From Clostridium cadaveris (lineage in GTDB: Bacteria > Bacillota > Clostridia > Clostridiales > Clostridiaceae), in contig NZ_CP076620.1 of NCBI RefSeq assembly GCF_020911725.1, positions 3,461,001 through 3,525,000 of the forward strand: a stretch of 64,000 nucleotides of DNA. The letters are read 5' to 3'. A model generated the notes under the pieces. It worked only from the letters and a program-made list of their open reading frames with translations, was not told where the DNA came from and did no database searches. A program made the position numbers and the translations under genes. Positions 8,249 to 16,892 of this stretch are shown piece after piece (the first letter of the stretch is position 1; each line of letters begins with the position of its first letter).

Positions 8249-9706
8249 CTAAGCAACCTCCCTTTTTTCTCTAACTAACTTATCTTCATAGAATATATCT
8301 ACGGATTCATCTACAGTTCCAACTCCTAGATATCTAGCCTTATAATCTTTAAGAAGTACGAAATACTGTTTTGAAAGTGCAAGAACCACAGCAACATTTA
8401 TAAATGTTGGGATTCCGCTTGTTATATCAACAAAAGTCCATATGCTTATCTCTCCAACATAGAGTATGTAGGCTGTCATAATAAAGCCCGGCAATGGGTA
8501 ACAATATTTAAATACTTTTAAAATAGCATTTTTTAGCTTTGCATTTTTGTCTGCTAAATGTCTTAAAACTACCTCATAGTAAACGTACCATCCTGTTGAT
8601 GTAGTAAGCCCAAATATAAGCATTGTAACAGTTAAAAAGTACTTACCGAAATTTCCAAGGCCCATTGTAAATGCATTAAGTGTAAGAGTTGCACTCTCTA
8701 CTCCTGAAGACCATTCTCCTGTTATTATAACAACTAAAGATGTTATAGTACAAACAACAAAAGTGTCTATAAATACTTCAAATGATCCCCATAATCCTTG
8801 CTCAATAGGATGTCTCGTTTTACTTGATGCATGAACCATCGGGCTTGTACCCCAACCAGCCTCATTAGAGTAAACACTTCTGGCCATACCAGTAGATATA
8901 ACCTTAGATACCGCTGCTCCAACAAATCCTCCAACAGCAGCACTGCCTGAAAAAGCACCATTAAATATAAGTGAAAAAGTATGAGGTATATTCTTATAGT
9001 TTAAAATTATTATTAAAAGTCCAAATACTAGATATGAAACGCTCATTAAAGGTACAAGCTTCGTAAATACCTTTCCTACAAACTTCATTCCCTTCCAAAT
9101 CATAAGGTATGTACAAACTACTATAAATAAACTTGCAACAAGCTGATTGATCTTAAAAGTTGATGCAACAACTTCTGATACAGTGTAATTACTAGCTGTT
9201 ATAAAAAATGTTGAAAAGATTCCACATCCAAAGATAGCGGCAAGAACCTTCCAAAACTTAAAGTTTCTTTCTTCGCCAAGACCTCTTTCCATATAGTAAG
9301 TAGGCCCTCCATAAGGATCACCATTTTCATCTGTTCTTCTGTAATAAACTGCAAGTGTTACCTCTACCTGCTTTAAAAGCATTCCTAAAAAAGCAGTAAT
9401 CCACATCCAAAGAGTGGCTCCAGGTCCTCCCATAGCTATGGCAGTAGCAACACCAGCGATATTACCAAATCCAACAGAGCCACCTATTGCGGTAGAAATT
9501 GCCTCAATAGGATTTAGTACTCCTTTTTCATCACTGTCTTCCTGTTTCTTAAACACTTTTCCAAGCGTTTGTTGCATTATATATTTGAAATATCTTATTT
9601 GGAAAAATCCCGATCGCACAGTGAAATATACTCCCGTGGATAGCATTAGAATGATTAGGGGAGGCCCCCAGATAAAGTCGTTTAAAGCATTAATAAAATT
9701 TGTCAT
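8249..9706 (-). CDS. Amino acid carrier, AGCS family (sodium:alanine/glycine symporter type)
   Basis: A 485-residue integral membrane protein with about ten or more hydrophobic segments and AGCS signatures: GGSVGFGNIAGVATAI near residue 74 and SNEAGWGTSPMVHASS near residue 280. AGCS carriers import small neutral amino acids with Na+ or H+. The gene has a 5' leader of about 300 nt with a lysine riboswitch and terminator, so expression should fall when lysine is plentiful. Lysine or a lysine precursor as substrate is therefore an inference that departs from the family's usual alanine/glycine role. Start ATG 9706 follows AAAGGGAGAAG. Confidence 0.9.
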   Translation of the reverse strand: MTNFINALNDFIWGPPLIILMLSTGVYFTVRSGFFQIRYFKYIMQQTLGKVFKKQEDSDEKGVLNPIEAISTAIGGSVGFGNIAGVATAIAMGGPGATLWMWITAFLGMLLKQVEVTLAVYYRRTDENGDPYGGPTYYMERGLGEERNFKFWKVLAAIFGCGIFSTFFITASNYTVSEVVASTFKINQLVASLFIVVCTYLMIWKGMKFVGKVFTKLVPLMSVSYLVFGLLIIILNYKNIPHTFSLIFNGAFSGSAAVGGFVGAAVSKVISTGMARSVYSNEAGWGTSPMVHASSKTRHPIEQGLWGSFEVFIDTFVVCTITSLVVIITGEWSSGVESATLTLNAFTMGLGNFGKYFLTVTMLIFGLTTSTGWYVYYEVVLRHLADKNAKLKNAILKVFKYCYPLPGFIMTAYILYVGEISIWTFVDITSGIPTFINVAVVLALSKQYFVLLKDYKARYLGVGTVDESVDIFYEDKLVREKREVA

Positions 9707-9764
9707 GTTCTTCTCCCTTTCTAATAAAAAAATTTATGCAGTAATCGGGGAAGCACTTGCTGAT

Positions 9765-9801
9765 AAAAAAGAGCAATAGTATAAATATAATACTATTGCT
9801 C
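9765..9801 (-). terminator. Riboswitch-controlled intrinsic terminator
   Basis: On the minus strand GAGCAATAGTA pairs with ACTATTGCTC and is followed by TTTTTT. The 5' arm (GCAATAG) is also complementary to CTATTGC at the 3' edge of the upstream lysine aptamer, so an antiterminator can form when the aptamer is empty. It lies 59 nt before the transporter ATG. Confidence 0.85.
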
Positions 9802-9820
9802 AAAAATTCTTTTTTAATCT

Positions 9821-9984
9821 GCAATAGCTCCATCACTTAATAGTGAGAGTACTTGATTTATTAAATCAAATCCCAGATAGATGTGCTGACATACACACCT
9901 TCTTCGGCAATCAACCCTTTCATGAGCTATCTTAGGTCTGTCTACCTCTTTCTCATTACTCTTTTTAACTGCGCCTCTATTTAC
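9821..9984 (-). promoter_or_regulatory. Lysine riboswitch (L box)
   Basis: Read on the minus strand the leader carries the conserved L-box pieces in order: AATAGAGGCGC (P1 5' arm), AAGAGTAATGAG, CATGAAAGGG, TTGCCGAAG (plus 9902-9907 cttcgg), TCTGGG (plus 9872-9876), then GGAGCTATT closing P1 against AATAG. This order matches the B. subtilis lysC leader. With the terminator at 9765-9801 it forms a transcription-attenuation switch: lysine stabilises P1, blocks the antiterminator and stops transcription of the AGCS transporter and amidohydrolase genes. Confidence 0.9.
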
Positions 9985-10013
9985 ATACATATTAATTTGT
10001 TAACTTGATATTA

Positions 10014-10043
10014 ATCATATAGTAATATTTACTATATCGTCAA
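10014..10043 (-). promoter_or_regulatory. Promoter of the lysine-riboswitch operon, with inverted repeat
   Basis: The minus-strand -35 TTGACG (10038-10043) and -10 TATGAT (10014-10019) are separated by 18 nt. The spacer contains a perfect inverted repeat ATAGTAA-N3-TTACTAT (10019-10035), a possible operator. Start of transcription would be about 25 nt before the aptamer. Confidence 0.65.
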
Positions 10044-10108
10044 GGAATATTGAAAATTTTTTAATTTTTCACATATTTTTATTTGTTTTTTAGATATTTT
10101 ATACAACT

Positions 10109-10816
10109 TTATATAATCAAGCTTACTCCTGATATTAATAATAAAATGTAAGACAATTTTAAAAATGCTTTTTGACTCATTTTTTCTGCGAGCCTATTCC
10201 CAATTATAACTCCAATAAGAAGTGCAGGAATAGCTACAACTACAGTTTCCATTATTGTTGCATTTATAACTCCATCTATTATTTGTTTTATTAAGATATA
10301 AACATTCAAAACTATCCACATTGGGGATAATGTTGCTCTAAACTGTTCTTTATTTTTAATTTTTTTCACAGCATATATTATAAGGAGAGGTCCTCCCGAA
10401 ATAAACATACCATGTATTATTCCTGCTGCTAATACTATTGTTATAAGTGCTGCTTCACATAAATTAAATTCCTTAGTCACAAATAATCCTTTAAGGGCTA
10501 TTATTATTACGAAAACTGCATATATAGTCAATAATATATCTACAGAAAATATACTATAAAGATATTCTCCTATGAAAACCCCTATGAGCATTATTATAGA
10601 CATCTTAAAAAACTCATTCCAGACTATGTGCTTATAAGATTTTATAACTATTATTCCACATGCAACGATTGTAACTATATTAAGCACTGGCTTTGCTACG
10701 TCTATACCCAAAAGTAATATTGAAAAAGGCATAGCCAATACCGTACCAGCAAAACCCGTTATTCCTTGAATTATATTAGTAATTAATACTACAAGGAAAA
10801 ACAATATGTAATTCAT
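10109..10816 (-). CDS. TauE/SafE family membrane transporter
   Basis: A 235-residue protein with about seven or eight hydrophobic segments. The start NIIQGITGFAGTVLAMP is characteristic of the TauE/SafE family (anion export or import of sulfite, sulfoacetate or related organosulfur compounds). A second half-repeat begins near residue 125 (AAGIIHGMFISGGPLLIIYA). ATG 10816 follows AGGAGGAATTTT. No neighbour reveals the substrate. It stands between a HAD phosphatase gene and the riboswitch operon, with a gap of 72 bp to the former. Confidence 0.85.
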   Translation of the reverse strand: MNYILFFLVVLITNIIQGITGFAGTVLAMPFSILLLGIDVAKPVLNIVTIVACGIIVIKSYKHIVWNEFFKMSIIMLIGVFIGEYLYSIFSVDILLTIYAVFVIIIALKGLFVTKEFNLCEAALITIVLAAGIIHGMFISGGPLLIIYAVKKIKNKEQFRATLSPMWIVLNVYILIKQIIDGVINATIMETVVVAIPALLIGVIIGNRLAEKMSQKAFLKLSYILLLISGVSLII

Positions 10817-10888
10817 CTAAAATTCCTCCTATGTTTATACTCTAATATATATTATTCTTCATCATCTTTGTTTAATTGAAAACCTTTC

Positions 10889-11683
10889 TCAGTTTATTAT
10901 GTTTTTTATTGCATAATCTATAATATGATTGTCATTGGAAGGAGCTATATGTGCTGTTTCTCTTTTAAGTCTTTCGCTTCCATTTTCTACGCAAAATCCT
11001 AAAGCTCCAACCGTTAAAAGTTCTGAATCATTCATATTATCTCCAAACGTAATAAGCCTATCCCTATCTATACCTAGTTTGTCACATAATATACCTAGAG
11101 CATGTCCTTTTGATGTATTGAATGGCGCCAACTCTAGATACCTATCTCCAGTTCTCACTATTGGTCCGTTATCATATTGCTTCTGATATATTTCCTCTAA
11201 CAGGTCTATCTCTTCTTTTTCTCCTATTATAAGAACTTTAGCCCAGTTTTTATCAAACAAGTCCTCGTTTATTTCGTATATTACATCATAGCCTGACTTT
11301 GAAAATCTCTCAGTGTATTTGCATGAGTTGTAAATATAAACTATCTCTTCCGCATATACCTCTATCCCTAAAGAAGGTCTTTCTTTTAAAATTTTCTTTA
11401 TAACCTGCTTTCTGTTTTCCTCTAAAAAAACTTCAAATATTGTTTCACCTGTCTCAAAATCATATATCTTCGTTCCGTTATATAGTATAGCTGGAAGATT
11501 GATATTTAGCCTGTCCATAAATCTTTTTACTGATGGAAGCATTCTTCCTGTTGCTACCGTAAATTTACCACCATGTTCTGTGAATTCTTTTATAGCCTCT
11601 ATATTTTCCTCTGACAATTTCCCCTTACTATTTAAAAGAGTTCCGTCCATATCAGTGACTATTGTATATCCTTGAAATCTCAT
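10889..11683 (-). CDS. Cof-type HAD-IIB sugar phosphatase
   Basis: A 264-residue cytoplasmic hydrolase. The HAD motif I DMDGTLLNS (nucleophile Asp12, acid/base Asp14), motif II VATGRML and motif IV FGDNMNDSELL identify the Cof/YidA group, which dephosphorylates sugar phosphates and other small phosphoesters with broad specificity. Length is typical. ATG 11683 follows AAAGGGAGAG. Another Cof-type protein is encoded at 54195-54992. The physiological substrate cannot be read from the sequence. Confidence 0.9.
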   Translation of the reverse strand: MRFQGYTIVTDMDGTLLNSKGKLSEENIEAIKEFTEHGGKFTVATGRMLPSVKRFMDRLNINLPAILYNGTKIYDFETGETIFEVFLEENRKQVIKKILKERPSLGIEVYAEEIVYIYNSCKYTERFSKSGYDVIYEINEDLFDKNWAKVLIIGEKEEIDLLEEIYQKQYDNGPIVRTGDRYLELAPFNTSKGHALGILCDKLGIDRDRLITFGDNMNDSELLTVGALGFCVENGSERLKRETAHIAPSNDNHIIDYAIKNIIN

Positions 11684-11856
11684 TTTTCTCTCCCTTTGAA
11701 TAAAAAATTTATTTACATCTAAGTATAATAGTTAATAAACTATAAATTCAATAGGGATGTGAAATCATGAAAAAAACATTTAAAATAGACAAATCTTTAG
11801 ACTCAAAAATAAAATCTTTAAGAAGTTTTACACTAGAGATGGTTATTTATTTTCAT

Positions 11857-11889
11857 AAAAAGATGCCTCCCATAATAAGGAGGCATCTT
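11857..11889 (-). terminator. Intrinsic terminator after the flavin reductase gene
   Basis: A perfect 11-bp GC-rich stem AAGATGCCTCC with GGAGGCATCTT and an 8-nt loop, followed on minus by TTTTT overlapping the stem end. It lies 22 nt after the stop at 11911. Confidence 0.85.
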
Positions 11890-11910
11890 CTTTAGTATAT
11901 TTTATTATCT

Positions 11911-12651
11911 TTATGCAAAGAATTCATAATTAATTCTATCTTTATCTACTCCAAGTTCTAACAGAGAACTTTCTAATCCTTTCATAAATGGAGGTGGTCC
12001 ACAGAAATAAAAATCTGATTCTAAAGAAAGATTCTCATTTATCCATTCCTTTGTAACTCTTCCCTCAAAGTCATAATTTACTCCCTCTTTATCTTCTTCT
12101 AGAGGTTTTGAGTAAAATACAGTATTTTTTGTTCCCATTCTCTTAGAGGTTAATTCAATTTCATCTTTAAATGGATGCATTTTAGAATTCTGTACAGCTT
12201 GAATGAAATGAATATTGCTATTTCTCTTTGACTCATCATAAAGCATTGATAATAGAGGCGTAACACCTATTCCTCCGGATATCAAAACTATAGGTCTTGA
12301 TTTTGGACGGTTCTTTATCGTAAAAGCTCCTGTTGGTACCATGGCTTCAATTGAATCTCCTATATTAAAATTTTCATGAAGAAAAGTACTTATAAGCCCA
12401 CCTTCAACCTTTTTTACGCTTATTCTATATACAAAATCATTAGGGTGATTCGATAAACTATAAGTTCTCATCACATCTTTATACTTTGGATCTTCTGTCT
12501 TTATCTTGAAAGGTAGAAACTGTCCTGCTTTATGAACAGCAAGTTCCCCTCCATCCTTTGCTTTAAAATAAAATGATATTATATCTGAACATTCTTCTAC
12601 TTTATCTACTAAAACAAGTTCTCTAAATCCGTTCCAATTTCCATTTATCAT
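11911..12651 (-). CDS. FAD-binding ferredoxin/flavohemoglobin-reductase-like oxidoreductase
   Basis: A 246-residue protein of the FNR superfamily. RTYSLS (about residues 62-67) is the FAD-binding motif, GGIGVTPLLSM (about 125-135) the NAD(P)H pyrophosphate loop, and FCGPPPFMKG (about 216) the C-terminal nucleotide motif. It matches the reductase half of flavohemoglobin Hmp without the globin domain or a 2Fe-2S domain. It would transfer electrons from NAD(P)H to a separate acceptor such as a rubredoxin, flavodoxin or globin. ATG 12651 follows AGGAGGTTTTTA. It is monocistronic. Confidence 0.85.
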   Translation of the reverse strand: MINGNWNGFRELVLVDKVEECSDIISFYFKAKDGGELAVHKAGQFLPFKIKTEDPKYKDVMRTYSLSNHPNDFVYRISVKKVEGGLISTFLHENFNIGDSIEAMVPTGAFTIKNRPKSRPIVLISGGIGVTPLLSMLYDESKRNSNIHFIQAVQNSKMHPFKDEIELTSKRMGTKNTVFYSKPLEEDKEGVNYDFEGRVTKEWINENLSLESDFYFCGPPPFMKGLESSLLELGVDKDRINYEFFA

Positions 12652-12805
12652 TATAAAAACCTCCTACAGTTTTTATTAAACAATAATTGTTATTATTTAA
12701 TAAATTAACATAAGTATATATCTTTATCCAATTTAAGTCAATAGCTTTATAAAATAAATTAAACTCTTACTCTATTACTTTTAGAAATATCATTTTAATT
12801 TATAC

Positions 12806-12844
12806 ATAAAAAAAATGACTTATCCTTCTACAAATAAGTCATTT
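12806..12844 (-). terminator. Intrinsic terminator after the APC permease gene
   Basis: The 11-bp stem AAATGACTTAT with ATAAGTCATTT, loop of 10 nt, and a run of seven or more T on minus. It lies 24 nt after the stop at 12869. Confidence 0.85.
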
Positions 12845-12868
12845 GATTTCAATATAGTATTTATGAAA

Positions 12869-14221
12869 TTAATAATTGGATATTTTATCTACTAAGCCAA
12901 TATTTTTACTTTGGTATTTCCAAAATAGGGCTGAACCTATTAAAAGTAATCCGCATATGAGTGTGTATAGGGAAAATAATGGGTTACTAATGCTTCCAAA
13001 TAATATTATAAGGGATCCTATGGTTGCAAAGATAGGATTTATAATTCCTTTCCATACTCCCTTTATCTCCCTGCTACATCCCATTCTAAATACTTTAACA
13101 TACAAAAGAATATACAAAACATAATTTATTGTTATTGATATCTCAGATATATCTGAGTTTTGAAGCATTGAAAACTTTTGAGTTAAATAATGAATTACTA
13201 AACACACGCAACTTATAATAAAAGCGATAATAGATGAATTAACTGGCATAGCAAGCTTTTCATTCATAACAGAAAATCTCTTATAATTTGGGAACATTCC
13301 TCTGATTGATAAAGAGTAAGGCATTCTAGTATGTCCCATTGTAAGTCCATTAACGGTTCCTAAAATTGAAATTACAACGAAAGTTACTATTATCTTAGCT
13401 CCCATAGGTCCAAATATCTTATTTGCAGCTAAATCAACATGAGAATCTCCCATTTGCATTACTACATCTGGTCCCAAGAAACTGCTTATACCTACAAAAT
13501 ATAATAGATATATTGCCAATATAAATAATGGTGCTATAACCAAAGCCTTAGGAAGATCTCTTTCGGGCTTTTTCATTTCATGTCCTATACTTGTGGCAAC
13601 TATCCATCCATCAAATGAAAATGCTATTGGAGCTATTGCTGCTATCCATCCAAAAGATTGCATATTTGTTACATCTGACACTACAACTGTAGAGACATCT
13701 CCAAATATAAGTCCTGTAGCTGCTATTAATATTAACGGAATTATTTTTATTACTGTAGAGGCATTTTGAAAGTATCCTCCCAATTTTGCTGACAATACGT
13801 TTGATAAATACATATAAATTATTACTATTGCACCTATTAATGTTTGTGTTTCTAATGTGCTATTGATACCAAATAACATACATATATAAATTCCTGCTAC
13901 CCATGCTACAACTGCAACTAATGTTGGATAATATAAAAATGTGTGAAACCATCCTATGGCGCATGCTATATATTTGTTGTATGCATTTTCTGCATAAGTT
14001 ATAATTCCTCCAGCCTCTGTATTTCGTGAAGCTAATTCTGCTATTGTAAGACTACCAAATATAATAGATATTGCGGCTATACAAAAAACTAGCACACCTA
14101 AACTGATGCTTCCCCCTGTAGCTACTAGAATATTATCACTCTTAAAAAATATTCCTGATCCAATTACTATACCTACTATCATAGCTATAGCCGTAAACAA
14201 ACCATATCTCTTTTCTTTCAT
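12869..14221 (-). CDS. APC-superfamily amino acid permease
   Basis: A 450-residue integral membrane protein with about twelve hydrophobic segments. MIVGIVIGSGIFFKSDNI near the N-terminus is the APC substrate-binding loop (GSGIF), and FSFDGWIVATSIGHEMKKPERDLPKA is a conserved family region. It resembles the LAT-like group (SteT, a serine/threonine exchanger), but the specificity is not certain. ATG 14221 follows GGAGGATAGTGC. It is single, with its own terminator. Confidence 0.9.
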   Translation of the reverse strand: MKEKRYGLFTAIAMIVGIVIGSGIFFKSDNILVATGGSISLGVLVFCIAAISIIFGSLTIAELASRNTEAGGIITYAENAYNKYIACAIGWFHTFLYYPTLVAVVAWVAGIYICMLFGINSTLETQTLIGAIVIIYMYLSNVLSAKLGGYFQNASTVIKIIPLILIAATGLIFGDVSTVVVSDVTNMQSFGWIAAIAPIAFSFDGWIVATSIGHEMKKPERDLPKALVIAPLFILAIYLLYFVGISSFLGPDVVMQMGDSHVDLAANKIFGPMGAKIIVTFVVISILGTVNGLTMGHTRMPYSLSIRGMFPNYKRFSVMNEKLAMPVNSSIIAFIISCVCLVIHYLTQKFSMLQNSDISEISITINYVLYILLYVKVFRMGCSREIKGVWKGIINPIFATIGSLIILFGSISNPLFSLYTLICGLLLIGSALFWKYQSKNIGLVDKISNY

Positions 14222-14482
14222 GCACTATCCTCCTACCATACTTCCATAGTTTTTATTTATATATTATTTTATTTTCAATATTATACCGTATAATATAATA
14301 ATTTAATATAAAAAGTTCAATTTTTTTATATAAATATATTTTCAGACAGATGTGTAAATATATTTTTTAGTATAAATTATCATATATAGAAAATCATTGT
14401 CATTTTAATAATATATAGTTTTTATTAGTAGAAGGTTTAAACTTACCACTATGATAGTAATTTTTGATTCTATAATTTATGC

Positions 14483-15364
14483 TTAAATATTAGAAAACAT
14501 TTTACTGTCTTCTATGAAGTTTTTAAGATAATCTGATACAAATTTATTTTTATGATAAATTACACATATATCCCTATATATGTCTACATCTTCAATCTCT
14601 ACAACATGCAATTTACCATTCTTTATTTCTTCATCTATTATTAAAGTGGATAAAACTCCTAGTCCTTGTCCTTCAATTACAGCATGCTTTATAGAATCAG
14701 TATTAGTGCTGATCCATTTCTCATTTAATTCTACATTTTCTCCATGGATTACATTATCAAAAATTTCTCTGCTTCCACTTCCAACTTCTCTCATAATCAT
14801 GTCTTCGCCATTTAAATCTTTTAACTTTATTCTGCTTTTCTTGTAGAATTTATGATCTCGTCCTGCTATAAGAGACATCTTATCCCTATATATAGGAATT
14901 TTTATTATGTCTTTATTAGTTATGACACCTTCCACAATTCCCACATCCAATTGGCTAGTCAATATCATATGTTCTATTTCATTTGTATTGTTTATTGTAA
15001 TCTTGGTTAATATATTATTCTTATTCTTCTCAAATTTTTTTATTATAGGATTAAGGAGACAAGTTCCTACGGTTATAGTAGCCCCTACTCTAAGACATAT
15101 GTTTTGTCCTGTATTTTTTAATTCCCTTTCCATCTCATCAAATGATTCTACTATGTGTCTTGCATATTTAAGTAGCATCTCTCCACTCTTTGTTATGTAT
15201 AATTTCTTGGAAAGCCTTTCAAAAAGTCTAATTCCATAATACTCTTCTATCTCCCTAATAGCCTGACTTACTGATGGTTGAGATATAAATAATTCTTCTG
15301 CCGCAGTGCTCATTTTACCGCAGTCAGCAACTGTTATGAAAATTTTTAAGTGCCTTATGTTCAT
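14483..15364 (-). CDS. LysR-family transcriptional regulator overlapping mscL
   Basis: A 293-residue LysR protein: HTH KMSTAAEELFISQPSVSQAI at about residues 17-36, then a substrate-binding domain (VGIVEGVI, IKHAVIEGQGLGVLS). It resembles CysL/CysB-like clostridial members. Its ATG (15362-15364) overlaps the TGA stop of mscL (15361-15363) in an ATGA arrangement, so translation is probably coupled and the two genes co-transcribed. That is unusual for a LysR gene, which normally has its own promoter. The target is unknown; the APC permease gene downstream on the same strand is one possibility. Confidence 0.88.
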   Translation of the reverse strand: MNIRHLKIFITVADCGKMSTAAEELFISQPSVSQAIREIEEYYGIRLFERLSKKLYITKSGEMLLKYARHIVESFDEMERELKNTGQNICLRVGATITVGTCLLNPIIKKFEKNKNNILTKITINNTNEIEHMILTSQLDVGIVEGVITNKDIIKIPIYRDKMSLIAGRDHKFYKKSRIKLKDLNGEDMIMREVGSGSREIFDNVIHGENVELNEKWISTNTDSIKHAVIEGQGLGVLSTLIIDEEIKNGKLHVVEIEDVDIYRDICVIYHKNKFVSDYLKNFIEDSKMFSNI

Positions 15365-15777
15365 ATTGATTCCTTCTTTAATAAATCTCTTATTTCTGTA
15401 AGTAATTCTATATCTGCAGGTGTTTTCTCTTCTACTACTTCTCTTACTTCCTCTTTTCTCTTTTTCTCAAATCGTGTTATAACTTTAATGAACACAAATA
15501 TTGAAAGAGATATTATAAGGAAATCAACTATATTTTGAATAAACATTCCTAAGTTTAAGGTTACAGCAGCGCTACTTTCTGTAGCTTCCACAAGGACAAC
15601 TGTAAATTCTTTAAAATTTACACCTCCAGTTAGTAAACCTACAACTGGCATTATAATATCATTCACCAGTGATGATACTATTTTATTAAAGGCACCTCCA
15701 ATAACTACACCAACTGCTAAATCTAAGACATTACCTTTTAAAGCAAAAGCTTTAAAATCTTCTATAAATTTTTTCAT
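15361..15777 (-). CDS. mscL: Large-conductance mechanosensitive channel MscL
   Basis: A 138-residue membrane protein. The pore helix LAVGVVIGGAFNKIV (residues about 19-33) and the second membrane segment (about 75-100, IQNIVDFLIISLSIFVFIKV) separated by a short periplasmic loop match MscL, a homopentameric channel opened by membrane tension during hypo-osmotic shock. The C-terminal helix TPADIELLTEIRDLLKK is present. ATG 15777 follows TTGGAGGGAAAG. It overlaps the downstream LysR gene by 4 nt. Confidence 0.95.
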   Translation of the reverse strand: MKKFIEDFKAFALKGNVLDLAVGVVIGGAFNKIVSSLVNDIIMPVVGLLTGGVNFKEFTVVLVEATESSAAVTLNLGMFIQNIVDFLIISLSIFVFIKVITRFEKKRKEEVREVVEEKTPADIELLTEIRDLLKKESI

Positions 15778-15963
15778 TATTCTTTCCCTCCAAATTAAAC
15801 TTCTTCTTATTATGATAACTAATTACCATAAATCAATCAACTTAAGAATAATAAATTCATTTAGTTCTTTATAGATTATTATTAACCACTTATATACATT
15901 TAAAATCAGTCAAAAATATATGTTTTAATTAATACTTTTTAGAGATGAGAGAAATATATACTC

Positions 15964-16773
15964 CTATATACTTCTCTCCTCAATAAACATTTGGATTTGA
16001 CAGCTATATGAATCAACGTTAAATAAATCATTAAATAGTTCCATTTCAATAAACCATTTAACCTTCAAATTATTATCTTTTGCATATTTAATTAATTTCT
16101 CTATACGCTTGCTTTCATTTTCTTTTGTATAGCTTAAAGTTATATATCTTCCCTTAGGCAAAATTTTAATATGTTCATCTATCTTAACATTATTAGAAAA
16201 TTTTATTCCATCAAATACGTATACAGGTTTTGCAGTTCTAGGAGAATTAAATTTGTAAATTATACCTCTATCCATAGAGCTTTCCACTTTCTTATGACGA
16301 ATCATTTTTTCTAAATTTGAATAATAAATAAGTTCTTTAAGGTCTCCTACCTCTTTGCAAGGTGTTACAATGATGTATCTATCTTCAAAAAACCTTTCAA
16401 CTATATCATCATTTTCAGCTATATATTTAGAGTCTTGTATGCTAAAACTTAACTCATCTATGTTGTTTATTATATCCTTCATTCTATTTATATTTTCCTC
16501 AGCTTCTTTCTTTTTATCTTGAAGAAAATCTAAAAGTTTATCAGTATTTTTCTCCTTGAATATTTCTTGAAGTTCAGAAATACTTGTGCCCAAAGTCCTG
16601 CATCCTTTTATTATATCTATATGAACAAATTGATCTATTGAATAGTATCTATATCCTGTATTCTCATCAATATATGCAGGTATAAGAATGCCTACTTTCT
16701 GATAATATCTTAATGCTTTTATAGTTACCTCTTTAATCTTCGACACTTCTCCAATAGAATATAATTTTTTCAT
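15964..16773 (-). CDS. MerR-family regulator with GyrI-like ligand-binding domain (BmrR type)
   Basis: A 269-residue protein. The HTH and wing (YSIGEVSKIKEVTIKALRYY then GYRYYS) are at the N-terminus, a coiled coil at about 80-110, and a C-terminal domain (about 120-269) of the BmrR/GyrI small-molecule type. The start at 16773 is chosen because AAGGAAGTGA precedes it; the frame runs 22 codons further upstream but that stretch overlaps the regulator's probable operator. It is divergent from the GNAT gene at 16893, whose promoter has the 19-bp spacer typical of MerR targets. It probably activates that gene on binding a hydrophobic ligand (inference). Confidence 0.88.
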   Translation of the reverse strand: MKKLYSIGEVSKIKEVTIKALRYYQKVGILIPAYIDENTGYRYYSIDQFVHIDIIKGCRTLGTSISELQEIFKEKNTDKLLDFLQDKKKEAEENINRMKDIINNIDELSFSIQDSKYIAENDDIVERFFEDRYIIVTPCKEVGDLKELIYYSNLEKMIRHKKVESSMDRGIIYKFNSPRTAKPVYVFDGIKFSNNVKIDEHIKILPKGRYITLSYTKENESKRIEKLIKYAKDNNLKVKWFIEMELFNDLFNVDSYSCQIQMFIEERSI

Positions 16774-16805
16774 TTTACTCACTTCCTTTAAATTTTTAAA
16801 TTCAG

Positions 16806-16836
16806 TTGACTCTCCTCTTAGGGTATATTTTACTAT
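16806..16836 (+). promoter_or_regulatory. MerR-type promoter with 19-bp spacer
   Basis: -35 TTGACT (16806-16811) and -10 TACTAT (16831-16836) are separated by 19 bp instead of 17. This is the spacing that MerR activators correct by DNA distortion. The spacer starts CTCCTCTTAGGG, similar to operators of multidrug-type MerR proteins. It faces the acetyltransferase gene, and a MerR gene lies on the other side. Confidence 0.7.
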
Positions 16837-16892
16837 CATTATAAAATAATTATTAAAAGTAGAAAAGTTATTTATGGGAAGGTGTTTTAAAG

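Noticed and set aside
9707-9820. Reading frame crossing the transporter start on the plus strand (about 9414-9779)
   Set aside because: It is antisense to the AGCS gene and to the riboswitch terminator, with low-complexity translation.
11768-11896. Possible 42-residue plus-strand frame beginning MKKTFKIDKS
   Set aside because: Weak ribosome binding site, no recognisable pattern, and its last third runs through the terminator hairpin of the opposite gene, whose sequence explains those codons.
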